Below, in pieces: positions 54,772-64,000 of a stretch of DNA of 64,000 bases. The position numbers and the translations under genes were made by a program. Where the stretch lies: positions 186,275,781 through 186,339,780 of the forward strand of contig OU015496.1 in the NCBI GenBank assembly GCA_907164885.2, written 5' to 3'. A model generated the notes under the pieces. The model had not been told where the DNA came from. It saw nothing but the letters and a program-made list of their open reading frames with translations, and made no database searches. This DNA comes from Dolomedes plantarius (taxonomy: Eukaryota; Arthropoda; Arachnida; Araneae; Dolomedidae). The number at the start of each line of letters is the position of its first letter. The stretch's first letter is position 1.

Positions 54772-57318
54772 TTAGGATTTACGTGCTTTTTTTGGTACGG
54801 GATTCTCCCCTTCGTCAGGCATGTATAGATCGTCTATGGATCCGCTAGCAACGGCCCATTCATCAACTTCTTTCATTCGATCGTCATCATCAACAGGGCT
54901 GATGATATTCTGACATACCCCATTGCAATTATTGCAGGCCGTTGTGCAGTTGATGCCTGCTTTCCGACATCCGCATCTTACTCCATTGTCAGTCTTACAG
55001 TTGCAAAACACCATGTTTAAAACTGAATCGGGAGCTACTGCATCCATAGTTGTGATGGGCACAAGAAATTTCTCGTGACGCATCCAGCCCCACAGGCAGT
55101 TGGGCCTTTCTTTTCCAGGTGCTCCAAAGTCTTCCTCATTTTAATTTCGATGGCTCGTATTTGAGTGAGTGCATTTAAGGTTTCTTACGATAGTGGTTGA
55201 GTAGCAAAATCTCGAAACAACTCATGGAGATTTTTACATTCCAAATCCGATATGTCCATGCCGTCAAAAATTATTTTTGCTAAAGCTGTTTGGGTCAATA
55301 AATGACCTCGGACTGCCCTAGCGTATGCATGGCTTGGCAACATTTTTTCTACTGACGTAGGTGCATAAATCAAAGTTAGTATTTCTTTCAACCCACTTCC
55401 GGCCATTATGTACCCAATGCAGCCTAAGAATGACATTAAAAGATGGAATCCACCAAGCCTCACAATGCAACTTGAGAATAATGGATTGGATGTTTCTGCG
55501 ACTATCTCTCGAGCTTTAATATACAGTGGTTGGTCAAACGTGAGTATGCAAGACTTTTGGTGCATTTTAACACACTGCTGGGCAGCATATTTCAGCACAG
55601 TAAAAATGGTGTCATACTTGTTTGGTGGTAAATTAACAAAAGGAAGGGGTATTACTTTAGTCTTTTCACAAGGCTAGTTTCTGGTTATACAATGGAAAAA
55701 TCCTTTCCATTCGGGTATCTGTGGAAGACCTAACCACGTAGCACACATCCAGGAGATATCAGATGGTTTAGGCAGTGGTAAATCTTCCGCTAAAGGATTT
55801 AAGACATTCAAATCTTCGATAGTAATTGTTTGTAACCCAGGCCCTCGAAAATTTTCAAACGTTTCTAGAGGAATGATTCTCATTTTGCCTACGGTCGATG
55901 CGGATGTAAGTTCGGTTAATTTTTTATCTTCGTCCTGGGTTCCACTGCTGACGCTGGAGTAAAATAAGCAATGCCCCCCATGCTATGAAACGTATTCAGG
56001 CCATCGATTGTCGACACATTGAAATCTGCATTGTCAAATACGAATTGGCAGAATGATCCCTCGCGCATTTGGGGTTGCGGATGATTTATGGCTGACATCT
56101 CAAGTGTTTGGGCTTCATAGTAAGAAGAACAAAATCCCAAATTCGAGAGCATTGTTATTAAATTCTTGGAACAGAACTTTTTGTACAAAAATAAATCAAG
56201 ACCATTGAGCAGAGGAGACATAGATGATCGTGGCCTTAGTGCTGATATAAAGACGTGAGCTATTGAAGTTACTTTTTTTCCGCCTTAGCAGACTTTTTTT
56301 TAATAATCAAGTGCTCCAAAAAAGATTTTAGGCTTTCTGGAATTCCCTTGTTCACATCTCTGAAAAAATTATCACTTGGAGGGTAGCAATGAGTGTCATA
56401 AACTAGTGTCTGGATATCTTCTTTTATTATGGCTGCAGCAGTTTGTACTATTCGTAGACGCTCCTCACGATTATTTCGTATCGTTTTGTCGTACCAAGAG
56501 TCTGATAAGACTTTCATTCCAGTATTACGTAAACATATGACAGTAACTTTTTTGGAGTTTGAAGCAAAAATAATGCCATCCCCGTATTTTTGTTTCAACT
56601 TATTTCTCAAAGTGATGTCGTCTGGAACTAGCCCTGTAATTTGAGATTTGAGTTCAGGTAGTGAGAATTGACAGTCGTCATTATTATCAAGGAAGAAGGA
56701 TATTTCGTCTACAGCTGCTGAGGCGTAATCCGACTCAGGCCGCCCTCTCTTTCTGATTGGTGCAGTGTGTAGAAAAAAAGTCATGAAGTAATCTTGGTGA
56801 TAAATCGCATCAGCTCCAACTAAATCAGCAACGTTTATTATACGACATTGAACTTCCTCTCCCCACTAGTCATGGCTATTCTCTGTAGCTTCAAGAACTT
56901 TGTGTTTCATTTCGAGACTCCTAACTTCATATATAGTTCTTCGTCTGTCAGTTGGTTTTTTCTTTTGTCTTGCTTTGAATTCTTCGTCTATCACTGCCGT
57001 ACAAAAGAAACATTTTGTTCGAAAATCGAACTGAGGTAAAAAAGATCGTAAACTTACCGCGCGCTCTTCACTTTGGGATGTTAACGCGATTTCTGTATTT
57101 CTTTTTAAATCAAGTTTTATATTTCCTGGTCTGGTGTAATTTCTCCGACACAACGAATGAACCGAAACATATTTTAAATGTTCCAATTGTTCATGCTTAT
57201 TGTCTTTTCTTTGGACACTAGCACTCTTTAAAGCGTCGATCCCCTTTTCTCCTACATTCACGAAATCATCATTTGACATTAATTTTATACTTATAAAACA
57301 TAGTTCCGTATCAGCCAT
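54772..57318 (-). pseudogene. Decayed gene of the 4.17-kb transposon, Cys-rich
   Basis: Six minus-strand frames are successive pieces of one protein of roughly 800 residues. The first (57318-56866) has a Cys pair, TKCFFCTAVIDEE, and a CRRNY motif, suggesting an N-terminal zinc-binding region. The middle pieces include LITMLSNLGFCSSYYEA and QFVFDNADFNVSTIDG. The piece at 55598-55185 has GGFHLLMSFLGCIGYIMAGS, and the last ends with a cysteine cluster, FCNCKTDNGVRCGCRKAGIN then CTTACNNC. Breaks seen: in-frame TAG at 56866 and at 55674, frame changes near 56275 and 55930, and a further break between 55185 and 55083. The conserved D-N-A-D-F stretch may hold catalytic acids, but that is a guess. 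I recall relatives only as uncharacterised proteins of invertebrates. As the sole gene between inverted repeats it is presumably the transposase. Confidence 0.7.
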
Positions 57319-57554
57319 TGTTCACAGACGCACACAGAACGGTGACTAACTATTAACTGGCTAGGAAAATACTAGGGTAAGACCGATTTGGCGCCTTACG
57401 GTATGCACATGCACATGTCTTCCAGCCATCGCGATGGGCACCCACGCATGCGCGTCCCTGGTGTAATAGTGCGCTCTTTCCAAAGTCAATTATCTTTGTT
57501 CGTGTTAGACTTAAAAAATATAATATATGTTTTTTGTGTATTGTTTTTTGTAGA

Positions 57555-58150
57555 AGCTACCTCCATTATCAACGTTCATTTTATAGTCAATATCTTCGTT
57601 CCTGTTAGGTTTACGACAAAAATGTATAAAATCGTTTTTGTACATAATTTAATGTTTTTTAATTTTTGAAATAAACTTTTTTTACTTAAAGTTAATATTT
57701 CCCTAGTTATTTGAAAAAATACAAAAAACCTTCCCATTTAGTGTAAAACGAATTTGGCTAATTATGGTATGCACATGCGCGGGTATCTCCCCCCACCGCG
57801 ATGGCGAACCGCGCTTGCGCGTCTCAGGTGTGATAGTGCGCTCTTTTCAAAGTCAATTATCTTTGTTCCTGTTAGACATATAAAAAATGTTATGAATGAT
57901 TTTTGTTCATAATTTAATGCTCTTTAATTTTTGTATTTAATTATTTTTTATAAAATCAATATTTTTAAAGATATTTCCAAAAAACCAAAAAAGTGTACAC
58001 ATTTTCCAAGATGGTGGCGAAAGCTCAAGTCTGATCGGTGGGGACTTTTAGTATGTTCATTAGCATGCCTAAACAAACATCTCCACCAAATTTCAAAACT
58101 TTCATATTTTTTTTAGCCATTCGTCAAAATCGGGTCTATTTTGACTGGGG
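57555..58150 (-). repeat. Right terminal inverted repeat
   Basis: 596 bp, inverse of 53984-54570. Its GCACATGCGCGGG...GTGTGATAGTGCGCTCTTTTC segment (about 57765-57877) also has a direct, diverged relative just inside at about 57400-57511. Confidence 0.9.
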
Positions 58151-58152
58151 TA

Positions 58153-59866
58153 GAAAGTGCAGATTCATTATCAGTTGGGACTAAACTGAACTGACGGGCT
58201 ACTGAATTCATACTATGACATGCTCACTCTGTTTTAAAGTTCTTGATTTCTTGGAAACTATCACCAGTTCGAAAAGGTTTCAGATAATTTTCAAAAGTTC
58301 TAGGGGTTTTAAAAGGTTGTCGGTATTTCTAGAATTTTCTAGAATATTCATGACTCTTCTATAATCTTCTAAAAGTTTTCAGCAAATTCTTGTATATCTT
58401 GGAACATTCTAACTGATTAGAACAACTTTTGCAAAGAGCGTTTTAGAAATGTATTGGAAGTTCTAAAGTGGTTTAGAAAAATCATATATATTTTTTTTCA
58501 ATTTATAGAAGCCACTCGAAGCTTACACAGAACCGAATACATTTATTTGAAAAATAGTTACATTTTCATAAATCAGTTACTGTAGCAAGTAATGCACAGC
58601 AAAATTTCAAAAAGTTCTTGAAATTTTTATAGGTTTCTTAAGAGTTTGCGAAGCACTGAAAAAATTGCTATTGAAAAAGCTGCGAATGCCCCCATCTGAT
58701 CACAAAATCAAAGCTTGAAAAATTATATATACACCTTTTTATATGTTTTAGGCAAACACTATTATGAAATGGGTTTTCTCTTTACATATAAATAAAAAAA
58801 ATCTTAGTTGCATACCGATAATTAACGTAAAACTGCCTTATTTTAAAACACATCAAAATAGCTTCTTAAAAACAGGGTCCCATTTCTAAGCTACCATTTT
58901 GATAGAAATACCTCGTTACGGTTTAATTGCTATTATTTTTTGCCAGCTCATCTTTATCGTTCTTTTATCTCTATCATTTTTATTTATATATTTTTTTCCT
59001 TTACTTTCTCAACCGTACACATCCATAGGTTGATGGGAGTGTGGTGGGGCAACAGCTTCTCTCAAACAAACGGCCCTGATTCCGATATACCGGTGTCAAT
59101 CGTTCGATGGTTCTTCTTTGAAGTTCCAGGAATCGGCAGTGGTCGGCGAAAGTGGGTGAGACGTGATGCGACTCGCAAATATGAAGGAGGCTATGGAAGG
59201 GTTGACCCACAAAACGCGGCGGCAGAAATTTTCATTTCGGTCCTTTTTGCTCACGGCTTCCGCGTATATCCGTCTGCTGAAGTATCATCAAAAAAGAAAC
59301 AAACAAAACAAATCTTAGAGCAATAGGAAAAAAGATGGGCTATGGAAGAGATAAAGAAAAGAGATTGAAAAAATTTTGGTGTAGTAAAAAATATTATGTA
59401 GGTCAATCGAATCTCGGTCGGCTTTCAATTTCGAGGGTGCTTCGGGGAATATAAAAGTTTTAGGAACATAACGTCACAGTAGCATGGACACAAGTATGTG
59501 TGGTGATGATGATGGTTGGGAGGGGGGGGGGGGGACTTAAAAAGGAAGGGCTCCACATCGATGCATCTGTGCTGTTTAATAAAGGCGAATCTGAGCTTGA
59601 TTTTCAAGGTCCAAACGCGTGCTAGATCGAATAGTTTTGAGCGAAGCTGAGCTTGCCCCGTCATGAAGCTCAGTCTCTTTTAGTTCGTGGTTATAAAAAG
59701 CAATACAAAGTTTTAGGTCAATATAAATATTTTCTTCGGTAATTTGACTTGATACATTTTTAATATAAAGGTTCCTTTATATACATGTATGGCAAAAGGA
59801 CTTTCGAGTGAGTTCTATTTTCTGAACTCTACCTCTAGGTGGCCCCCGCCGTGTCCGAAGCCAGTA
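58153..59866. other. Intergenic, with TTCTAGAA-rich stretch
   Basis: 58290-58460 is rich in TTCTAGAA and TTCTAAAAG motifs. Around 59010-59330 the composition is more balanced. A 128-codon plus frame (58940-59326) and a 69-codon minus frame (59001-59210) overlap, and neither is recognised. A (GGTGAT)-like stretch and a G run lie at about 59498-59533. Confidence 0.35.
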
Positions 59867-60283
59867 TCTATATATATAAAAGAGCTTGTCTGTTTGTTTG
59901 TCCGCTATAGAATCATAGACTGTTTCACCCACCGGGAACAAATTCGGCACAGTTAATGTTTAGGACCCGAGAAACTTAAATCAGGAAAAACGAAATTTGG
60001 GGCTCAATTAGTTTTTTAAATTAATTTTTTAATGATTTTTGCGCCCCTAAGGGCACCTCTTAAATGTGGATACAGCCCCTTCACCACAACCAGTCTAATT
60101 CGATACGCGGGAGAAAAAAAGGTTTGTTCTGAGAGGTGGTTTGAGAGTTGGTCTGGGGGTGACGGGGGGGGGGAGGGCGAAGTGTTTATATTGCGGGGGG
60201 TGGAGCCCAGTATTTTTTTCATGGAATGCATGAAAATTTTATATGTATATATCTACCCGGGCAACGCCGGGCAATAATGCTAG
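59867..60283 (+). mobile_element. Non-autonomous Helitron, family 3
   Basis: 417 bp. Starts TCTATATATATAAAAGAGCT after A and ends ATGCTAG before T. The hairpin CCCGG-GCAACG-CCGGG lies at about 60256-60271, nine bases before CTAG. The TTGTCTGTTTGTTTGTCCG start is shared with many mini-Helitrons. A G run (60162-60174) and a GGTTTGAGAGTTGG stretch are inside. No coding sequence. Confidence 0.9.
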
Positions 60284-61334
60284 TAAAATATAAATCCCGT
60301 CTCACCTCTGCTACTTACACCTTCTACACCACTATATAATGTGAGTCTCATTGTGCAGCGATTTAATGAGATTCATCAGCTCTGTACTTTATATTTGCTA
60401 TTAAAATAGAAAAAGGTCAGGCATATTGTATATGTTTTACGTATTTCTCTAGCTATCCTAGTTTGAAGATATTTTTTAGATGTGTTAAAAATTACCCTAA
60501 TCTGCAATAAGACCGAAGACATCACGATTAAGAGACTGGATTACTGGGACACTGAATGATGAAATTGGTCCCTGATCACACAATTGAAAGTTTTAATTTA
60601 CAAATGCACAATACAGTAAATATGTTATCGGATAGAAAACAAATTGGAATCTTGGGTTAACTATCCACTTAACATACTTAGAAACTTTGGCATTTTACTA
60701 TCAAATGAAAACCACCGTAAGTAATTTATTAAATGAGGAGTAATTATTTATGACCGGTGAGGCACTTCTGTAGCTTCATTCTTCTTATGGACATTTTCCG
60801 ACGCCAAATTTCTTTTCTTTTCAGACCACCTTGATTTTCCCTTCTATCATTCTACTGAAGATCCAAGGGTCACACAAATGTTCAAAATTAGCCAACTGTA
60901 GGTTGAAGGCAAACTCTCAAAGAATGATAATTTATAATCATTCTTTTCTCCTTTTTTTGACAAATTCTTTTAATGAAATCTTCTTTGAAACATTTTCCTT
61001 CCTCATAATTTTTTTTTTCAGCTTCATACAAACTTTGTTGTTCAATTCACAAATTATGTCATTCCGCAAGTCTTACAGTTACGATTCCATTGCATTTCTT
61101 TTCATAACTATAGCCTCAAAACAATAGAATTGGAATGGTTGGTAGGTAGATATGGAGTGCTGTGGTCTTCTTTTGCAACACTTTTCATAAGCAGTAAATT
61201 CTTATATTCATAATCAAATCAAATTAATGACGCAATTTTCACACGGCGATCTCAACATCGACTGTACCTTAGTTTACTGATTCTGCCCACAGTTTAACCA
61301 TTATAACCTTGCAAACGAGGGTGAATCTTACGAT
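60284..61334. other. Intergenic, nothing recognised
   Basis: AT-rich spacer. The 98-codon frame at 60831-61127 is hydrophobic, low-complexity (Phe/Ser/Ile-rich) and unrecognised. Confidence 0.4.
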
Positions 61335-62060
61335 TTTACTGCTGGCGAGGCACATCATTTTACATTTAAGGGACCTTTGAAAAGCCTAATATCATTCTAA
61401 GAGTAGAGGCAGAATTGTAGAACCATTTAGAGGACTTCTGAAAAACATAAGTTTTAGGGTACATTCTAGCGGGCAAAAATAAGAATTCAACTCAAGGATA
61501 ATCATTTTTCAGTAAGGGTACATTTGAAAGGTGTGCCCTTGAAAGTTCGTTTCAGGGGCTTCACATAAACTTTAAAGACTTCATTCGGGTTTGAGGAACC
61601 CCTGGAAAAGTTTAAAGCAGGTTATAAGAACAACAAGTAGAATTCAATAGAAGAGCAGCCATTTTGCACTCGGGACCAGTTGAAGACTCTAAAGAAAGCC
61701 TCTGAAGGCACGTAAGATATAATTCATTTCAAGAGCAGTCATTTTGCGGTCTAGGAACAATAGAGATTTTTTAAGATATGTTTTAGGGGCAAGAAGTCAA
61801 ATTTAATCCAAGGACAATCATTTTGCTTTAGAAACCTTTTGAAAGTACAAGGGTAATTTTTAGGGAAAACAGATAGAATTAAACTGAAAAGCAGTAATAT
61901 TTCACTTAGGAATTCATTGAAAAGTTTAAAGTCCCTTTTAGAGGCCACGGGTAGAATTTAAATCAAAAGTAATTATTTTTCGTCTAGACGCCCGTTGAAA
62001 ATCTAAGATAATTTTAAGAGTAAATGAAGAAATAAATTTACAGACAGTCGGATTGCCAAC
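61335..62060. repeat. Degenerate tandem array, ~73-80 bp period
   Basis: A motif like AGAGCAGTCATTTTGCACT recurs near 61498, 61662, 61735, 61815, 61893 and 61968, and more weakly near 61355. Between copies are GGAACCWTTTGAAAGTYTAA-like and TTTTAGGGGCAAGAAGTAGA-like parts. Units are heavily diverged, so this is an old satellite-like array. Confidence 0.7.
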
Positions 62061-62684
62061 AGCCTGAATTGAATAACTCCTAGGGACTGTCTTGAAGAAT
62101 AATTCAAGAACATTCCTCAAAGTAAGAAGTCATTTTACTGCTTGGATCCGAGGCATTAATGCGGACAACACATCACGTGAGTTTGGGCCTCTTTCCAGGG
62201 AAGTTACATTACCATCACGAGTCCATCCGCCCTGTGGAATAGCTGTTTTACGAGGCCCAGAGAGCACACCTGCTGCACGCTTGGCTAGGAATGGAAGCTT
62301 CCTGCGTGCCGTGCTTGCAGCATGGCCGTTAAGAGGAAAACGTCGGGACAGAAAGTCACCTAGACTTTTTTCCCATTGACCTCGGGTTTTTATTACGTCC
62401 AGGTGTTTAATAAACGAACAGAGTGCTAAAAAGTTCCTGCCGTAAACTCAGTGGACAGGTGGGCGTCGCGTGTCTCGGACAGACAAGCTGAAAAGTTGAG
62501 CTCCCAGACAAATCACATAACGTTCCCAACCCATAACGGATACTGTCTTCAAGTAAATGTACTTATGCTTATATTTCTGCTGCTATATGTGTTACCCAAG
62601 TAGCTGTTTTGGGTTCAATTGCTCGATTCTGGGCCTTTTGGTTTACAGACGCTAAGGTTACAGAGAATTTTGTGGTAGTTAAAA
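62061..62684. other. Intergenic, nothing firm
   Basis: 62140-62400 is of higher G+C and contains a 95-codon plus frame (62092-62379) that I do not recognise. No clear splice or promoter support. Confidence 0.35.
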
Positions 62685-63077
62685 TTTTTATTTACTTATT
62701 AATTTATTTATCACAAATGCCAGGCTTTAACAATTAAGCCATTAACCTTCTGGCCTTCCAATGTTTCTGAACAGTATAAAACTATTAAGTGCAGGGCACG
62801 TGTCAATGTGACACCTATCCATCGAGCGTCCAGAATTACAGACGCAGCAGGTCGGGGAGTCCTTTAGTCCAATTTTAAAAAGATGGGCTTTGAGACAATC
62901 GTGTCTTGTTAAAAGACGGAAGGTGGCAACAGCAGTACTACGTGAAAGGTCCGGGATCGGCGTTCCACTGTTGCAGAGACGTTCCCAGGCTTTTCCCCTA
63001 GCTAATGTAGATATCCATAGTATTGCATTTCTGTTGATGAATTGTTTTCTATACTGAATTTTCGTGTTCATAAGCAT
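62685..63077 (-). pseudogene. LINE 3' fragment, C-terminal RT-associated zinc finger
   Basis: The 111-codon minus frame ends 62742. It contains TAVATFRLLTRHDCLKAHL followed by FKIGLKDSPTCCVCNSGRS and MDRCHIDTC, the Cys/His finger found at the very end of the ORF2 of Jockey-like LINEs. Downstream in sense lies a short 3' UTR ending in AATTAATAAGTAAATAAAAA, an A-rich tail. The reverse transcriptase and RNase H domains are absent, as expected for a 5'-truncated LINE copy. No target duplication was found. Fragment only, not functional. Confidence 0.75.
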
Positions 63078-64000
63078 AAGTTATCGTACTCTTCGCGTTT
63101 AATTACTTTTATCGTAACCATTTTTTTAGTTCTAGAGTCAGGATATTACTATCACATCGACCTCAGCTGTAAGTAAAAATACCAGCTGCTATTTTTTCGT
63201 CCGTCAACGTGAAAGCAAAAGTGAAAGAGTAAACATCCATAATTTTAATCGCTTTTCCCTGAAAAAGGTCTAAGGAGAAGAATTGGTTTTCCGCATTTTT
63301 AAAAAATATTTCATATACTATGTCAGCTAGGTTAGCTAGGTTTTCTGAATATTTACTAAGACAAAAATTGCAGCTAAAAATGTTTTTTTAAGAAAAAGTA
63401 AAGGAATAAATCAGACATTTTAATTTCTAAAATGCCTCATTAAATCTCAGTTTAAACAAAGGGTTTCATTAGGTTTGTTTAAACTAAAATGAGTTACTAG
63501 CTGTTCGTTGAAATTAAAATGACCCTTGACCCTTTCAAGATTAAATCTACACCTGTCTGCAGTTTTCATTGCAAACGTCAACGAGTAAATCTTTTCTCAT
63601 AAAATAGAATGGCAAAACTGAAATTAAATCCGTAAAATGTTTTATCTCTTTCACTACTATATTATACTACCTCAAACCAAAATTACCACGGAAAAAATTA
63701 TTATTTTGCCCCTAAACTTATTAAAAACTGTATGAATAAAATTTTTCTAAAACACGAAAACAAAATATTTTAAAACATTTCTTTTGTACAAAAATAAAAA
63801 CAAAAATTACGCAAATAAAGCTAATGGTTCAACAGATATATCAAACACGTACTTTGAATTCTGACATTGAAAAAAAATATCGAAGTATTTTTTACATGTA
63901 CAGAGAGAGTGATATTTACATATAGACACACTTGATGAAAAAGAAATCTTTGACATAATCATGATGCACATAAATAACAATAAAATAAAGTTCTGTGTAA
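63078..64000. other. Intergenic, nothing recognised
   Basis: AT-rich sequence to the window edge. No repeat shared with the rest of the window and no coding signal was noticed. Confidence 0.4.

Larger units (their letters stand above)
53984..58150 (-). mobile_element. 4.17-kb DNA transposon with ~590-bp inverted repeats
   Basis: Left end GCCCAGTCAAAATAG (53984) and right end CTATTTTGACTGGGG (58150) are inverted, and homology continues inward to GGAGGTAGCT at 54570 and AGCTACCTCC at 57555. Outside is TA on each side (53982-53983, 58151-58152), so a TA duplication is possible but short. Between them lies a broken gene on the minus strand. Autonomous in design, now defective. I cannot place the superfamily. 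Confidence 0.85.

Overview
The window reads as repeat-dense intergenic DNA from an AT-rich arthropod genome. A chelicerate, probably a spider, is my best guess. It rests on the mix of BEL/Pao and Gypsy-like LTR elements, Tigger/pogo and hAT DNA transposons, mini-Helitrons and tRNA-derived SINEs, and on the style of the retroelement proteins. It is inference, not proof. There are no bacterial operons, Shine-Dalgarno sites or CRISPR arrays. The only long open frames are retrotransposon polyproteins. One short open frame behind a splice acceptor (44976-45245) may be the last exon of a host gene.

Layout. 1-8100: hAT fragment, tandem repeat, an 8-bp-TSD hAT MITE, a hairpin element, a Tigger-like MITE carrying a second TA-flanked element, and a Harbinger-like MITE. 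8100-15900: three mini-Helitrons and a 76-bp tandem array split by a hAT MITE. 15926-22133: a complete BEL/Pao retrotransposon (minus strand) with two 378-bp LTRs that look identical and one uninterrupted 1784-codon gag-pol frame. 22590-35170: a TTAA-flanked MITE with a SINE inside, a foldback mariner-type element, SINEs, a second Tigger-like MITE, a decayed Tigger transposase gene and a hAT MITE. 36721-42926: a mini-Helitron cut in two by a 5.6-kb Gypsy-like LTR element. That element encodes Gag, protease and the integrase zinc finger but no reverse transcriptase. 43050-51847: two solo LTRs of one family in opposite orientation, bracketing several hAT MITEs, a Helitron with internal tandem repeats, SINEs and a decayed hAT transposase. 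53984-58150: a 4.17-kb DNA transposon with about 590-bp terminal inverted repeats around a decayed gene whose C-terminal part carries a cysteine cluster. 58150-64000: a mini-Helitron, a degenerate array of about 78-bp units, and a LINE 3' fragment.

The genes do not form a pathway; they are independent mobile elements. Much of their history can be read directly. Target-site duplications (GGAAT, GCAT, ATCTG, ATCTT, TA, TTAA and several 8-mers) fix many boundaries. Four nestings can be checked against an uninterrupted relative inside the same window. All sequence comparisons were made by eye, without alignment software.
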